Below, piece after piece: positions 1-7,900 of a DNA stretch of 58,442 bases. The notes beneath the pieces were generated by a model that was not told the origin of the DNA, searched no databases, and saw nothing but the letters and a program-made list of their open reading frames with translations. This stretch comes from an uncultured Clostridium sp. GTDB lineage: Bacteria; Bacillota; Clostridia; Lachnospirales; Lachnospiraceae. A program made the translations under genes and the position numbers. Positions within the stretch are counted from its first letter, which is position 1; each line of letters starts with the position of its first letter. The DNA lies in contig USJW01000015.1 of NCBI GenBank assembly GCA_900555045.1, positions 1 through 58,442 of the forward strand. The letters are read 5' to 3'.

Positions 1-10
1 GAATAGAAAA

Positions 11-1294
11 ATGAGTGAAAAAAATACGGGAAGGGCGGCGGCCCTTCTGCCAATTCTGGTGTTCCTTTTGATCTTTCTGGGATCGGGCTTTATCACAGGT
101 GACTTTTACAGCATGCCGGCGATCGCGGCATTTTTAATTGCCCTTCTGGTGGCCTTCATCCAGAATCCAAAGCTGAAATTCGCAGACAAGATCCGGCTGG
201 CAGCCCAGGGCGTCGGGGATGAAAACATCATCACCATGTGCCTGATCTTCCTGGTGGCCGGCGCCTTCTCCGGCGCCGTGAAGGCGGCCGGCGGTGTGGA
301 GAGCACCGTAAACCTTGGACTTTCCATCCTGCCCTCAAACGTGGCGGTGGCCGGTCTGTTCTTAATCGCCTGTTTTATCTCCATCTCCATGGGCACGTCC
401 GTGGGCACCATCACGGCCCTGTCGTCCATCGCGGTGGGAATCGCGGAGAAGACCGGCTTCTCGCTGGCCGTCTGCGCGGGCGCCGTGGTCGGCGGAGCCA
501 TGTTCGGCGACAACTTATCCATGATCTCCGACACCACCATCGCCGCGGTAAAAACCCAGGGCTGTGACATGAAGGACAAGTTCCGCGAGAACTTCCTGAT
601 CGTCCTCCCGGCCGCCGTGGTGACGGTTCTGCTGTTCCTGCTTTTGGGGCGCTCGGCCCATTTCGTGCCCACAGGCGAATTGACCTTCAACCTGTTCCGC
701 GTGCTGCCGTACCTGGTGGTGCTGGTGGGCGCGCTGGCCGGCTTCAACGTATTTCTGGTGCTGATCGCGGGGACGGTCCTGTCCCTGATCGTGGGTGTGG
801 CCACGGGCGCGTTCCCGGTGGCGGAGATGTTCACCCACGTGGGCAACGGAATCACGGGAATGTACGACATCACGGTGATCTCCATGATCGTGGCATGCAT
901 CGTGGCGCTGGTAAAAGAGTACGGTGGAATCGAGTTCATCCTCTCCTTCATCCGCAAGCGCATAAACGGCGAGCGGGGCGGTGAGCTGGGGATCGCGGCG
1001 CTGGCCCTGTTTGTGGACATGTGCACGGCGAACAACACGGTGGCCATCGTCATGTCCGGCCCCATCGCCAAGGAGATCAGCGACGACTTCGGCGTGACGC
1101 CAAGGCGCTCCGCCTCCCTGCTGGATATGTTCAGCTCCATGGGACAGGGCTTAATTCCCTACGGAGCCCAGCTTTTGGCGGCGGCCTCCCTGACGGGCCT
1201 CACACCGTTCCAGATCATACCCTACTGCTATTACCCGATTCTCATGGGAATCAGCGGCCTGGTGTTCATTTTTATCAAGAGACGAAATAAATAG
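11..1294 (+). CDS. NhaC-family Na+/H+ antiporter-type membrane transporter
   Basis: A 427-residue integral membrane protein with about 10-12 hydrophobic segments along its whole length. The segment around residues 165-180 (GDNLSMISDTT) and the Gly/Ser-rich SMGTSVGTITAL stretch are typical of the NhaC/ion-transporter superfamily. Members exchange Na+ for H+, or couple Na+/H+ to organic anions or amino acids; the exact substrate cannot be read from sequence. The ATG at 11 follows an A-rich stretch, but the ribosome binding site lies at or beyond the window edge. The frame is open to base 2, so a slightly earlier start cannot be excluded, although the short polar N-terminus before the first membrane segment looks natural. 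The next gene, an NSS sodium symporter, starts 18 bp after the stop, so the two probably share an mRNA and both act on the sodium gradient. Confidence 0.85.
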   Translation: MSEKNTGRAAALLPILVFLLIFLGSGFITGDFYSMPAIAAFLIALLVAFIQNPKLKFADKIRLAAQGVGDENIITMCLIFLVAGAFSGAVKAAGGVESTVNLGLSILPSNVAVAGLFLIACFISISMGTSVGTITALSSIAVGIAEKTGFSLAVCAGAVVGGAMFGDNLSMISDTTIAAVKTQGCDMKDKFRENFLIVLPAAVVTVLLFLLLGRSAHFVPTGELTFNLFRVLPYLVVLVGALAGFNVFLVLIAGTVLSLIVGVATGAFPVAEMFTHVGNGITGMYDITVISMIVACIVALVKEYGGIEFILSFIRKRINGERGGELGIAALALFVDMCTANNTVAIVMSGPIAKEISDDFGVTPRRSASLLDMFSSMGQGLIPYGAQLLAAASLTGLTPFQIIPYCYYPILMGISGLVFIFIKRRNK

Positions 1295-1312
1295 ACATAG
1301 GATGGCGTGAAT

Positions 1313-2641
1313 ATGAAAACGAAAAATCAATGGGCAAGCAAACTTGGATTTATCATGGCCACCGCGGGCGCCGCGATCGGCCTTGGAAATCTGTGGAAAT
1401 TTCCCTATTTAATGGGGCGAAACGGCGGCGGTGCCTTTCTGCTGGTGTACCTGCTGTTTATCTGTATCCTGGGCGTTCCGGTGATGATGGTGGAGATGTC
1501 CTTAGGGCGCAAGACGCGGCATGACCCGGTGCAGGCGTACGGCGACATCCATCCGCACGCCCGGATTGTGGGCGTCTTCGGCGTGGCCGCGGCCTTTGTG
1601 ATTCTGTCCTACTACAGCGTGATCGGCGGCTGGATCTTAAAGTACATAGCCAGCTACGCCACCACCTTTGAGGCCCCGGCCGACTTTACCGCCTTTATCA
1701 GCCAGCCGGTGGAGCCGGTGATCTGGCACTTCCTGTTTATGGGAATCACTACCGTGATCTGCTACTGCGGAATCGGCGGGATTGAGCGCGCCAGCAAGGC
1801 CATGATGCCGCTGCTGTTCGTGCTTTTGGTGGTGATTATCGTGCGGAGCGTCACCCTTCCCGGGGCGGTCGAGGGACTGAAGTTCGTGTTCATCCCCCGC
1901 AGCAGCGCCTTCACTCTGGGCGCGGTGAACGCTGCCTTAGGGCAGGTGTTCTACTCCCTGAGCCTGTGCATGGGCATCACCATCACCTACGGGAGCTACC
2001 TGAATGAAAAGGAAAATATTACCAGAAGCTGCCTGAGCGTGGCTGGACTGGACACACTGATCGCCCTTATGGCGGGCATCGCGATCTTCCCGGCTGTGTT
2101 CTCCTTCGGCCTGGAGCCGGGAGCAGGCCCGGGTCTGATTTTCGGAACCCTTCCCAAGGTGTTCGCCTCCATCAAGGGCGGGCCGTTCTTCGCGCTGGTA
2201 TTCTTTGCGCTGGTGCTGTTTGCGGCTGTGACCAGCGCCATCGCGCTGTTGGAGGTGAGTATCTCCTTCGCGGTGGACACCCTGCGCTGCCCGCGCAAGA
2301 AGGCGACGGTGATCTTAGGAACCGCCTGCTTCCTGCTGGGAATTCCCAGCGCCCTCTCCTTCGGAACTCTGGGCGATGTGACGATCTTAAATTACAGCGT
2401 GTTCGACTTCATCGGCATGATCACGGACAACATCCTCCTCCCCATGGGCGGACTGACCATGTGCTACTACATCGGCTGGAAGTGGCACCCGGAATACCTG
2501 GTGGAGGAGATCGAGCGGGATGGAACCCCGTTTAAGCTGAAAAAGCTGTGGATTCTCTGCATCCGCTTCCTCACACCCATTCTGGTGGGAGTGGTCACCC
2601 TCACGGGCTTCTACAGCATTTACACGGTGATCCACGGATAA
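1313..2641 (+). CDS. Sodium:neurotransmitter symporter (NSS) family transporter
   Basis: A 442-residue polytopic membrane protein. Near the N-terminus it has the NSS signature GLGNLWKFPYLMGRNGGGAF, the unwound TM1/TM2 part of the Na+ and substrate site in LeuT-type carriers. About 11 membrane segments are visible, typical of the short bacterial branch (MhsT/TnaT-like), which imports amino acids with Na+. The substrate is not readable. I chose ATG 1313 because AGGATGG at 1299-1305 sits seven bases upstream; an in-frame GTG at 1307 is possible but too close to that site. It lies directly behind the NhaC-type gene with no terminator between, and a hairpin at 2685-2709 follows it. Family assignment is secure, substrate is not. 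Confidence 0.88.
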   Translation: MKTKNQWASKLGFIMATAGAAIGLGNLWKFPYLMGRNGGGAFLLVYLLFICILGVPVMMVEMSLGRKTRHDPVQAYGDIHPHARIVGVFGVAAAFVILSYYSVIGGWILKYIASYATTFEAPADFTAFISQPVEPVIWHFLFMGITTVICYCGIGGIERASKAMMPLLFVLLVVIIVRSVTLPGAVEGLKFVFIPRSSAFTLGAVNAALGQVFYSLSLCMGITITYGSYLNEKENITRSCLSVAGLDTLIALMAGIAIFPAVFSFGLEPGAGPGLIFGTLPKVFASIKGGPFFALVFFALVLFAAVTSAIALLEVSISFAVDTLRCPRKKATVILGTACFLLGIPSALSFGTLGDVTILNYSVFDFIGMITDNILLPMGGLTMCYYIGWKWHPEYLVEEIERDGTPFKLKKLWILCIRFLTPILVGVVTLTGFYSIYTVIHG

Positions 2642-2684
2642 TCAGGAATGGATCTTGGGGTCCGGCGCATATACTGACAGAAAA

Positions 2685-2718
2685 GGCCCGCAGGCAATGT
2701 CCGCGGGCCGCATGTTTT
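2685..2718 (+). terminator. GC-rich hairpin between the symporter and the subtilase gene
   Basis: GGCCCGC (2685-2691) pairs with GCGGGCC (2703-2709), extended inward by GG/CC after a bulged A, then a short T4 run at 2715-2718. It resembles a weak intrinsic terminator for the transporter operon. It also ends only ten bases before the GGAGG of the next gene, so it could modulate translation instead. The T run is short and offset, hence modest confidence. Confidence 0.45.
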
Positions 2719-2729
2719 GGAGGCGCGCC

Positions 2730-4433
2730 ATGGATGATCAGAAACTGGAAAATCTTTTGAATATGGCCCTGGGGGCCACGCCCCGGGAGCGGGAGCAGTC
2801 GGTGGACCTGAATGTGGGATTCAATCCGCAGGAGCGGACGTGGGAGCTGATTGTGCGCTACACCGGCGATCTCTCCGGGCTGGAGGCGATGGGCGTGCAG
2901 GTGGAGATCCTGTTAAACGGCTACGCGATCCTTGTAGTTCCGGAGCATCTGGTGGAGCAGATCAGCGAACTGCCGCAAATTGAATATGTGGAGAAACCAA
3001 AGAGGCTGTTCTTTGCCGTCAACGCGGCGAGGTCGGCCTCTTGTCTTACCCAGGTACAGGCCCCGCCGCTTAGCCTCACCGGGGAAGGCACCGCGGTGGC
3101 GGTGATCGACTCCGGGATCGACTACTTCCACCCGGATTTTCGCAACGCGGACGGGACCACCCGCATCATCCGGCTGTGGGACCAGGTGCAGAACCGGATC
3201 TACACCGAGGGGGACATCAACCGGGCTCTGTCGTCGGGGAGCCGGGCGGAGGCGCTCGCGATCGTGCCCTCGGTGGACGTCAGCGGGCACGGCACGGCGG
3301 TGGCGGGCATCGCGGCCGGAAACGGCAGGGCCAGCGACGGGCGCTACCGTGGGGTGGCCTACGAGAGCGCGCTTTTGGTGGTCCGCCTGGGCACGCCTAT
3401 GGCGGACGGCTTCCCCAGGACCACCCAGCTCATGCGCGCCCTGGACGCGGTGGTGCGGACCGCGGCCGATCTTTCCCTCCCCACGGCGATCAATTTGAGC
3501 TTCGGCAACACCTACGGCTCCCACGACGGCACCAGCCTGCTGGAGACCTACATTGACAGCATCGCGAGCTACGGGCGGACCGTGATTGCGGCGGGGACGG
3601 GCAACGAGGGGGCAGGGGGCGGCCACACCTCCGGGCAGCTCTCGGAGGGGGCAGAGGAGGCGGTGGAGCTCTCCGTGGCCCCCTACGAGACCGGGTTCAG
3701 CCTCCAGCTCTGGAAGTCCTACACCGACGAGTTCGAGATCTCTCTGGTGGCCCCCTCCGGCGAGACCAGCGGCCCCATAAGCCCCAGGCCCGGCACCCAG
3801 ACCTTTCTGTACCGCGGGACCAAGGTGCTAATCTACTACGGGGAGCCCAGCCCCTACAGCCGGGCGCAGGAGATCTACATGGACTTCCTGCCGCAGCAGG
3901 ATTACATAGACAGCGGGATCTGGACCGTGCTGCTTCGCCCGGTGCGGATTGTGAGCGGCCGCTACGACATGTGGCTGCCCACCCAGGCGGCGGTCAACCC
4001 GGCCACCCGCTTTTTGCTCCCCACGCCGGACATCACGCTGACCATCCCCTCCACCGCCCAGGGGGTGATCTCCGTGGGGGCTTACAATGACTCCTTTCTG
4101 GCGTATGCGGATTTTTCCGGCCGCGGCTACACCCGCATGACCAACCAGGTGAAGCCGGACCTGGTGGCTCCCGGCGTGGACATCGTGACCGTCCAGAGAA
4201 ACGGCGGCTACGGCTCCGTCACGGGCACATCCTTCGCCACGCCCTTTGTCAGCGGGAGCGCGGCGCTTCTCATGCAGTGGGGGATCATCCGGGGAAACGA
4301 CCCGTTTTTGTACGGGGAGAAGGTGAAGGCGTATTTGCTGCGCGGCGCGCGCCATCTTCCCGGTTTTGATGTCTATCCCAATCCGATGGTGGGGTACGGG
4401 GCGCTGTGCGTGGCGGACAGTCTGCCGGGGTAG
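2730..4433 (+). CDS. S8 family peptidase, Csp-like subtilase
   Basis: A 567-residue subtilisin-family serine protease. The triad is visible: Asp127 in VIDSGID, His187 in SGHGTAVAG and Ser501 in GTSFATPFVSG, with the oxyanion Asn292 in GTGNEG. Residues 1 to about 100 form a propeptide-like domain. Residues about 300-455, between the Asn and Ser motifs, form a beta-rich insertion corresponding to the jelly-roll domain of clostridial Csp proteases. Csp enzymes activate the spore-cortex hydrolase SleC during germination, but Lachnospiraceae carry many paralogues of unknown role, so a germination function is only possible. No signal peptide is seen, which fits Csp-type proteins packaged in spores. 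GGAGG at 2719-2723, six bases upstream, sets the ATG at 2730. A strong terminator follows. Confidence 0.85.
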   Translation: MDDQKLENLLNMALGATPREREQSVDLNVGFNPQERTWELIVRYTGDLSGLEAMGVQVEILLNGYAILVVPEHLVEQISELPQIEYVEKPKRLFFAVNAARSASCLTQVQAPPLSLTGEGTAVAVIDSGIDYFHPDFRNADGTTRIIRLWDQVQNRIYTEGDINRALSSGSRAEALAIVPSVDVSGHGTAVAGIAAGNGRASDGRYRGVAYESALLVVRLGTPMADGFPRTTQLMRALDAVVRTAADLSLPTAINLSFGNTYGSHDGTSLLETYIDSIASYGRTVIAAGTGNEGAGGGHTSGQLSEGAEEAVELSVAPYETGFSLQLWKSYTDEFEISLVAPSGETSGPISPRPGTQTFLYRGTKVLIYYGEPSPYSRAQEIYMDFLPQQDYIDSGIWTVLLRPVRIVSGRYDMWLPTQAAVNPATRFLLPTPDITLTIPSTAQGVISVGAYNDSFLAYADFSGRGYTRMTNQVKPDLVAPGVDIVTVQRNGGYGSVTGTSFATPFVSGSAALLMQWGIIRGNDPFLYGEKVKAYLLRGARHLPGFDVYPNPMVGYGALCVADSLPG

Positions 4434-4497
4434 GGGATGATTTTGAGCCCTTTTGGGCGCGAGCGTGTGGGATTTGACAGGCAGCAGGTTTGACGGG

Positions 4498-4537
4498 CTG
4501 TGCGGAGGTGGCAACTCTCTCTGCACAGTCTTTTTTT
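4498..4537 (+). terminator. Intrinsic terminator after the subtilase gene
   Basis: An 11-bp stem, CTGTGCGGAGG (4498-4508) with TCTCTGCACAG (4518-4528) including G-T pairs, a nine-base loop, then TCTTTTTTT. This cleanly separates the subtilase from the AT-rich leader of the giant gene. The 4434-4919 gap holds this terminator followed by two promoter candidates and two further hairpins, listed separately. Confidence 0.85.
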
Positions 4538-4564
4538 GATTTTCAATTTTCGGGTAAATAGGGT

Positions 4565-4593
4565 TTTACATATCGTAAATTATGTAGTATAAT
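4565..4593 (+). promoter_or_regulatory. Sigma-A promoter P1 upstream of the giant surface-protein gene
   Basis: TTTACA (4565-4570), a 17-bp spacer and a perfect TATAAT (4588-4593), predicting a start near 4600 and a leader of about 320 bases before the ATG at 4920. It lies in an AT-rich stretch 28 bp after the preceding terminator. Confidence 0.7.
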
Positions 4594-4720
4594 AGAAAGA
4601 AAAATGTAAATATTGGGAAATGACGCGTATCTTTTCCGGGTAATCCGGGCGTAAAGTGATCTAAAATATCAATTTCATCAAAGTTTCTGTAATTTTCTTT
4701 AAGTTTTTCTGAAAAAAGAC

Positions 4721-4748
4721 TTCCAAAAAGCGGAAAGAATGCTATAAT
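4721..4748 (+). promoter_or_regulatory. Second promoter candidate P2 for the giant gene
   Basis: A perfect -10, TATAAT (4743-4748), with a weak -35, TTCCAA (4721-4726), at 16-bp spacing. A transcript from here would start near 4755, so its first structure would be the hairpin at 4761-4783. The weak -35 suggests it may need an activator or be minor. Confidence 0.4.
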
Positions 4749-4760
4749 GAAGAAAGATTG

Positions 4761-4790
4761 CCACATAATGTACACTTATGTGGATTTTTG
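4761..4790 (+). terminator. Leader hairpin 1 of the giant gene, terminator-like
   Basis: A perfect 8-bp inverted repeat, CCACATAA (4761-4768) and TTATGTGG (4776-4783), with a seven-base loop, followed at once by ATTTTTG. The stem is AT-rich, so termination would be weak. It is the first of two such structures in the leader. Confidence 0.4.
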
Positions 4791-4807
4791 CAAAAAGTAT
4801 TTATGGC

Positions 4808-4865
4808 AGCAGGTTCCTCCAATCATATGACTGATGGGAGGTTCTTGCTCGTGCTCATTTTTTTT
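4808..4865 (+). terminator. Leader hairpin 2 of the giant gene, attenuator candidate
   Basis: AGCAGG..CCTCC (4808-4820) pairs with GGAGG..TTGCT (4837-4848), with a two-base internal mismatch, and an inner ATCA/TGAT extends the helix. A T8 run follows at 4858-4865. The T run begins nine bases after the helix, farther than in a classical terminator. The structure sits 55 bases before the start codon and downstream of both promoter candidates, so it is placed to act as an attenuator. No T-box or c-di-GMP riboswitch core is recognisable around it. Confidence 0.45.
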
Positions 4866-4919
4866 CACTGTACTGCTAAAAAAGCGTTAAGAAAAAAGAG
4901 AAAACAGGGGTTGAGAGTC

Positions 4920-7900
4920 ATGGCAGAGGATAAGAGACAGGCAATGCTAAGATTTGCGAAACGTGGGACAGCGCTGCTGACAGCGATTGTGATGACTGTG
5001 GAGCAGGTGCCGTTAAGTGATGCGCTGCCAGTGCGGGCGCTGGCCGACGAGATCACAGATGCGCCCGGTTTGGTCGGCAGAATGGCGATGGAGGGCGGAA
5101 CCGGAGTGACCGTGGAGAACGGTCTGATTTCGATGTCCAAAAAGATGACGGCCAAGGGCTATCTTCACATCGAGGGGGGCAGAAGTGACGACCTGTACTA
5201 CGATGTGAACGTCCATATTGACACACCCACCATCTTCCGCGACAAGGCCACGGAGGAAGTGATTGTGGACTATGTGGGCATGTTCGACGGCCTGCCGATT
5301 GACCCGGAGGCGTATGCTGAGAAAAATGGCTGGGAAATTTTGGGAGGCGTGGAGGTCGGCTTCCCGAACTTAAATGGTTGGGATGTGTGGCGTCCCAGCA
5401 AAGGCGACAAGATCCTGGAGACGCGCTTGGACGCGCTGTACGAGCAGGAAAATCCTCAGGCGCCGTCCAGTGGCGGATCGGGCAGCGGCAGCGCAGGGCA
5501 GGAGACCGTGGATCCGAACGGAGGTCAGGGCGAGGCCGGGGAGAATGAGGGCCAGGAAGAGGACGGAAACGGGGCCGGAGAAAATGAGGAGCAGAACCAG
5601 GGAGAAGAAGGAAATGGGTCTGGGGAGAATGAGGACCAGGACCAGGGAGAGGAAGGAAACGGGTCTGGGGAGAATGAGGACCAGAACCAGGGAGAAGACG
5701 GAAACGGTTCCGGGGAGAATGGGAATGAGAATCAGAACCAGGGAGAAGACGGAAACGGGTCTGAGGAAAACGGGAATGAGGACCAGAACCAGGGAGAAGA
5801 TGGAAACGGTTCCGGGGAGAATGGGAATGGGAATCAGAACCAAGGAGAAGATGGAAACGGTTCCGGGGAGAATGGGAATGGGAACCAGAACCAGGGAGAG
5901 GACGGAAACGGTTCCGGAGAAAACGGGAATGAGGACCAGGGAGAGAATGGAAGCGGCTCCGGTGAGGATGAGAACAAGGGAGAAAGCGGAAGCGGCTCCG
6001 GTTCCGGCGCAAATGAAAGCCATGGCGAGAGCGGAAGCGGAAACGCAGACAGCTCCGGAGCAGCCGGAAACGACGGCCAGAGCCAGCACGGGGACAGTGA
6101 TCTGTCCGGTGAGACCCTGAGCAAGAGGGAAGGCACTGTAAGCTTTGGCAAGAGCCGGGCGCAGTATAATTTATCGGCCATGAGCCAGCGCAAAAGCTTG
6201 AGCCAGGGCGCAAGGCAGATTCACGCTGAGAGCAGTTTAAATGGCCGCATTGTGAGCAGCGCAGCCGCAAACGTGCGGAACATGCGGGCCTTGTCGGCCG
6301 CCAGCCATGTGCTTTCGGTCTCTGTCCACCCGCGGACGCTTCTGACGGCGCCGGCCGCCTCCGGTTCCAATGCAGATGAGGAGATGGGAAATTCCGGTGA
6401 ACAGGGGGACGGATCCGGCGACGAGGGGGACGGCTCCGGCGACGAGGACGAAGAGGGCCAAGGACAGCTGCCCCCCGCCGATGATGGGCAGGAGAATGGC
6501 AGCGGCCAGAGCGGCGCCTCCACCCCTGGTCAGTCCACTTCGTCCGGGGCGGGGGGATTCGGGTACTCGGCGATGTATGACTCCTCCTCCGACGGCCACG
6601 AGTACATCTACGCGCCGACCAGCGAGCAGATGCAGGAGGGCAGCACGGTGGATGGCGTGCAGTTCTACCGGGGGCATGTGCGGGTGGCACTAGACGCGGC
6701 GAACGGTTACAAGCTCTCCGACGGCCGGGCCCTGCAGATGCAGTACCGGTTTTGGCTGAAGCCCGGGGCGTTTATCCCGGAGGGTGTGAAGGCAACCTGC
6801 TGGTCCTGGGTCAACTACTATAAATACAAGACGAAAAACAACCAGGAATACTCTGCGGACTCCTACGGCGGTCTGGAGCTGAGCGGCTTTATGGCCGAGC
6901 AGCCGCTGACGGACCAGTCCCATGCGGATTTTCTGTACACCAACATTGACTGGAGCATCAAGGTGAAGACCGTCAAGGGCGCCGAGGATGATCCGGTACT
7001 GGCATGGCAGAAGAACAACTATGCCTCCTACCTGTTGACGGTGAGCAATACATCCGGCCTGATCGAGGAGCCGGACGGCACGCTTCACCTTCCGGACAAC
7101 CAGGACGAGTGGGTGCCGCAGGAGACCACCTTCACGGATTTTGATGTACAGATAACGGTCCCGCCGAACAGCGAATATATGGCGTTCGGAAATGCGTACC
7201 AGTACCGCAAATACTACATGGACCCGGAGACCGGCGAGCTGACGCTCAACGAGTCGTACCACACGGGGGCGGAGCCGGACCGGCTGTACGGCGGCGTCTG
7301 GATCGCCAACGACTTATCCAACGTGAATTATGACGCCTCCCTGTACGACGAGAGCGGCGGCGTGGTGATCGTGGATGTGACGGAGGTGGATCCGGAGAAC
7401 TGGATGATCGAGGATCCGGCGCAGCTAATCGGAGCGGGCGGCAAGGTCGTGGGCTACTACTGGAATACGGCCTGTGAGTTTAAATTTATATCTGAGGATG
7501 CCATCATGTACCCGCCTCAGTTCAACAAAAAATACAATCCGGCGGCGGGCACGGATGAGGAAAATCCGGAAGGAATCACGGAGCGGACGTACCGCCTGTT
7601 CGCACCCTTCGGCAACAGCATCAAGATTGACGACCAGGGAAGAGCGGTGGCCCCCGTGAACGCAAGAGGCACCATCTACTTTGGAAAGACCACCGATAAC
7701 GCGGTGAACGACGGCAAGGGCTACAAGTGGGCGAAGGAGGATAAAAGCCCCACGCACTTTAAGGTGGCTGAGTACGACGCGGCCGGAAAGAAGATCGTGC
7801 AGGCGGAGGACGCCTATGTGGGCAAGAGCATCACCTACACGATCGAGGATGTGGGAATCGACGAGGGGGATACCACGGACCATCCGGGGCGCAACCCCAT

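Noticed and set aside
106..1140. A 344-residue minus-strand frame under the first transporter.
   Set aside because: The plus-strand frame has membrane segments and NhaC motifs; the minus frame is its antisense with no start signals or domains.
4758..4919. An upstream start of the giant protein at the 4758 TTG.
   Set aside because: The added 54 residues run through leader hairpins, have no ribosome binding site and would bury the signal peptide. ATG 4920 has AGGGG at good spacing and leads straight into the signal sequence.
4594..4919. A c-di-GMP riboswitch or T-box in the giant gene's leader.
   Set aside because: I looked for the conserved GEMM cores and for the T-box antiterminator sequence and saw neither. 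Only generic hairpins with T runs are supported.
5601..5939. Regularly spaced repeats that could suggest a CRISPR array.
   Set aside because: The units are contiguous, in frame, of 45/51 bp without unique spacers, and encode a continuous peptide of the giant protein.
5053..6690. A 545-residue open frame on the minus strand, rich in Pro, Ser, Arg and His.
   Set aside because: It is a shadow of the repeat-rich, high-G+C coding strand. Its composition is low-complexity, it has no ribosome binding site and it matches no domain. The same applies to other long minus-strand frames under the giant gene, such as 12744-13730 and 27444-28718.
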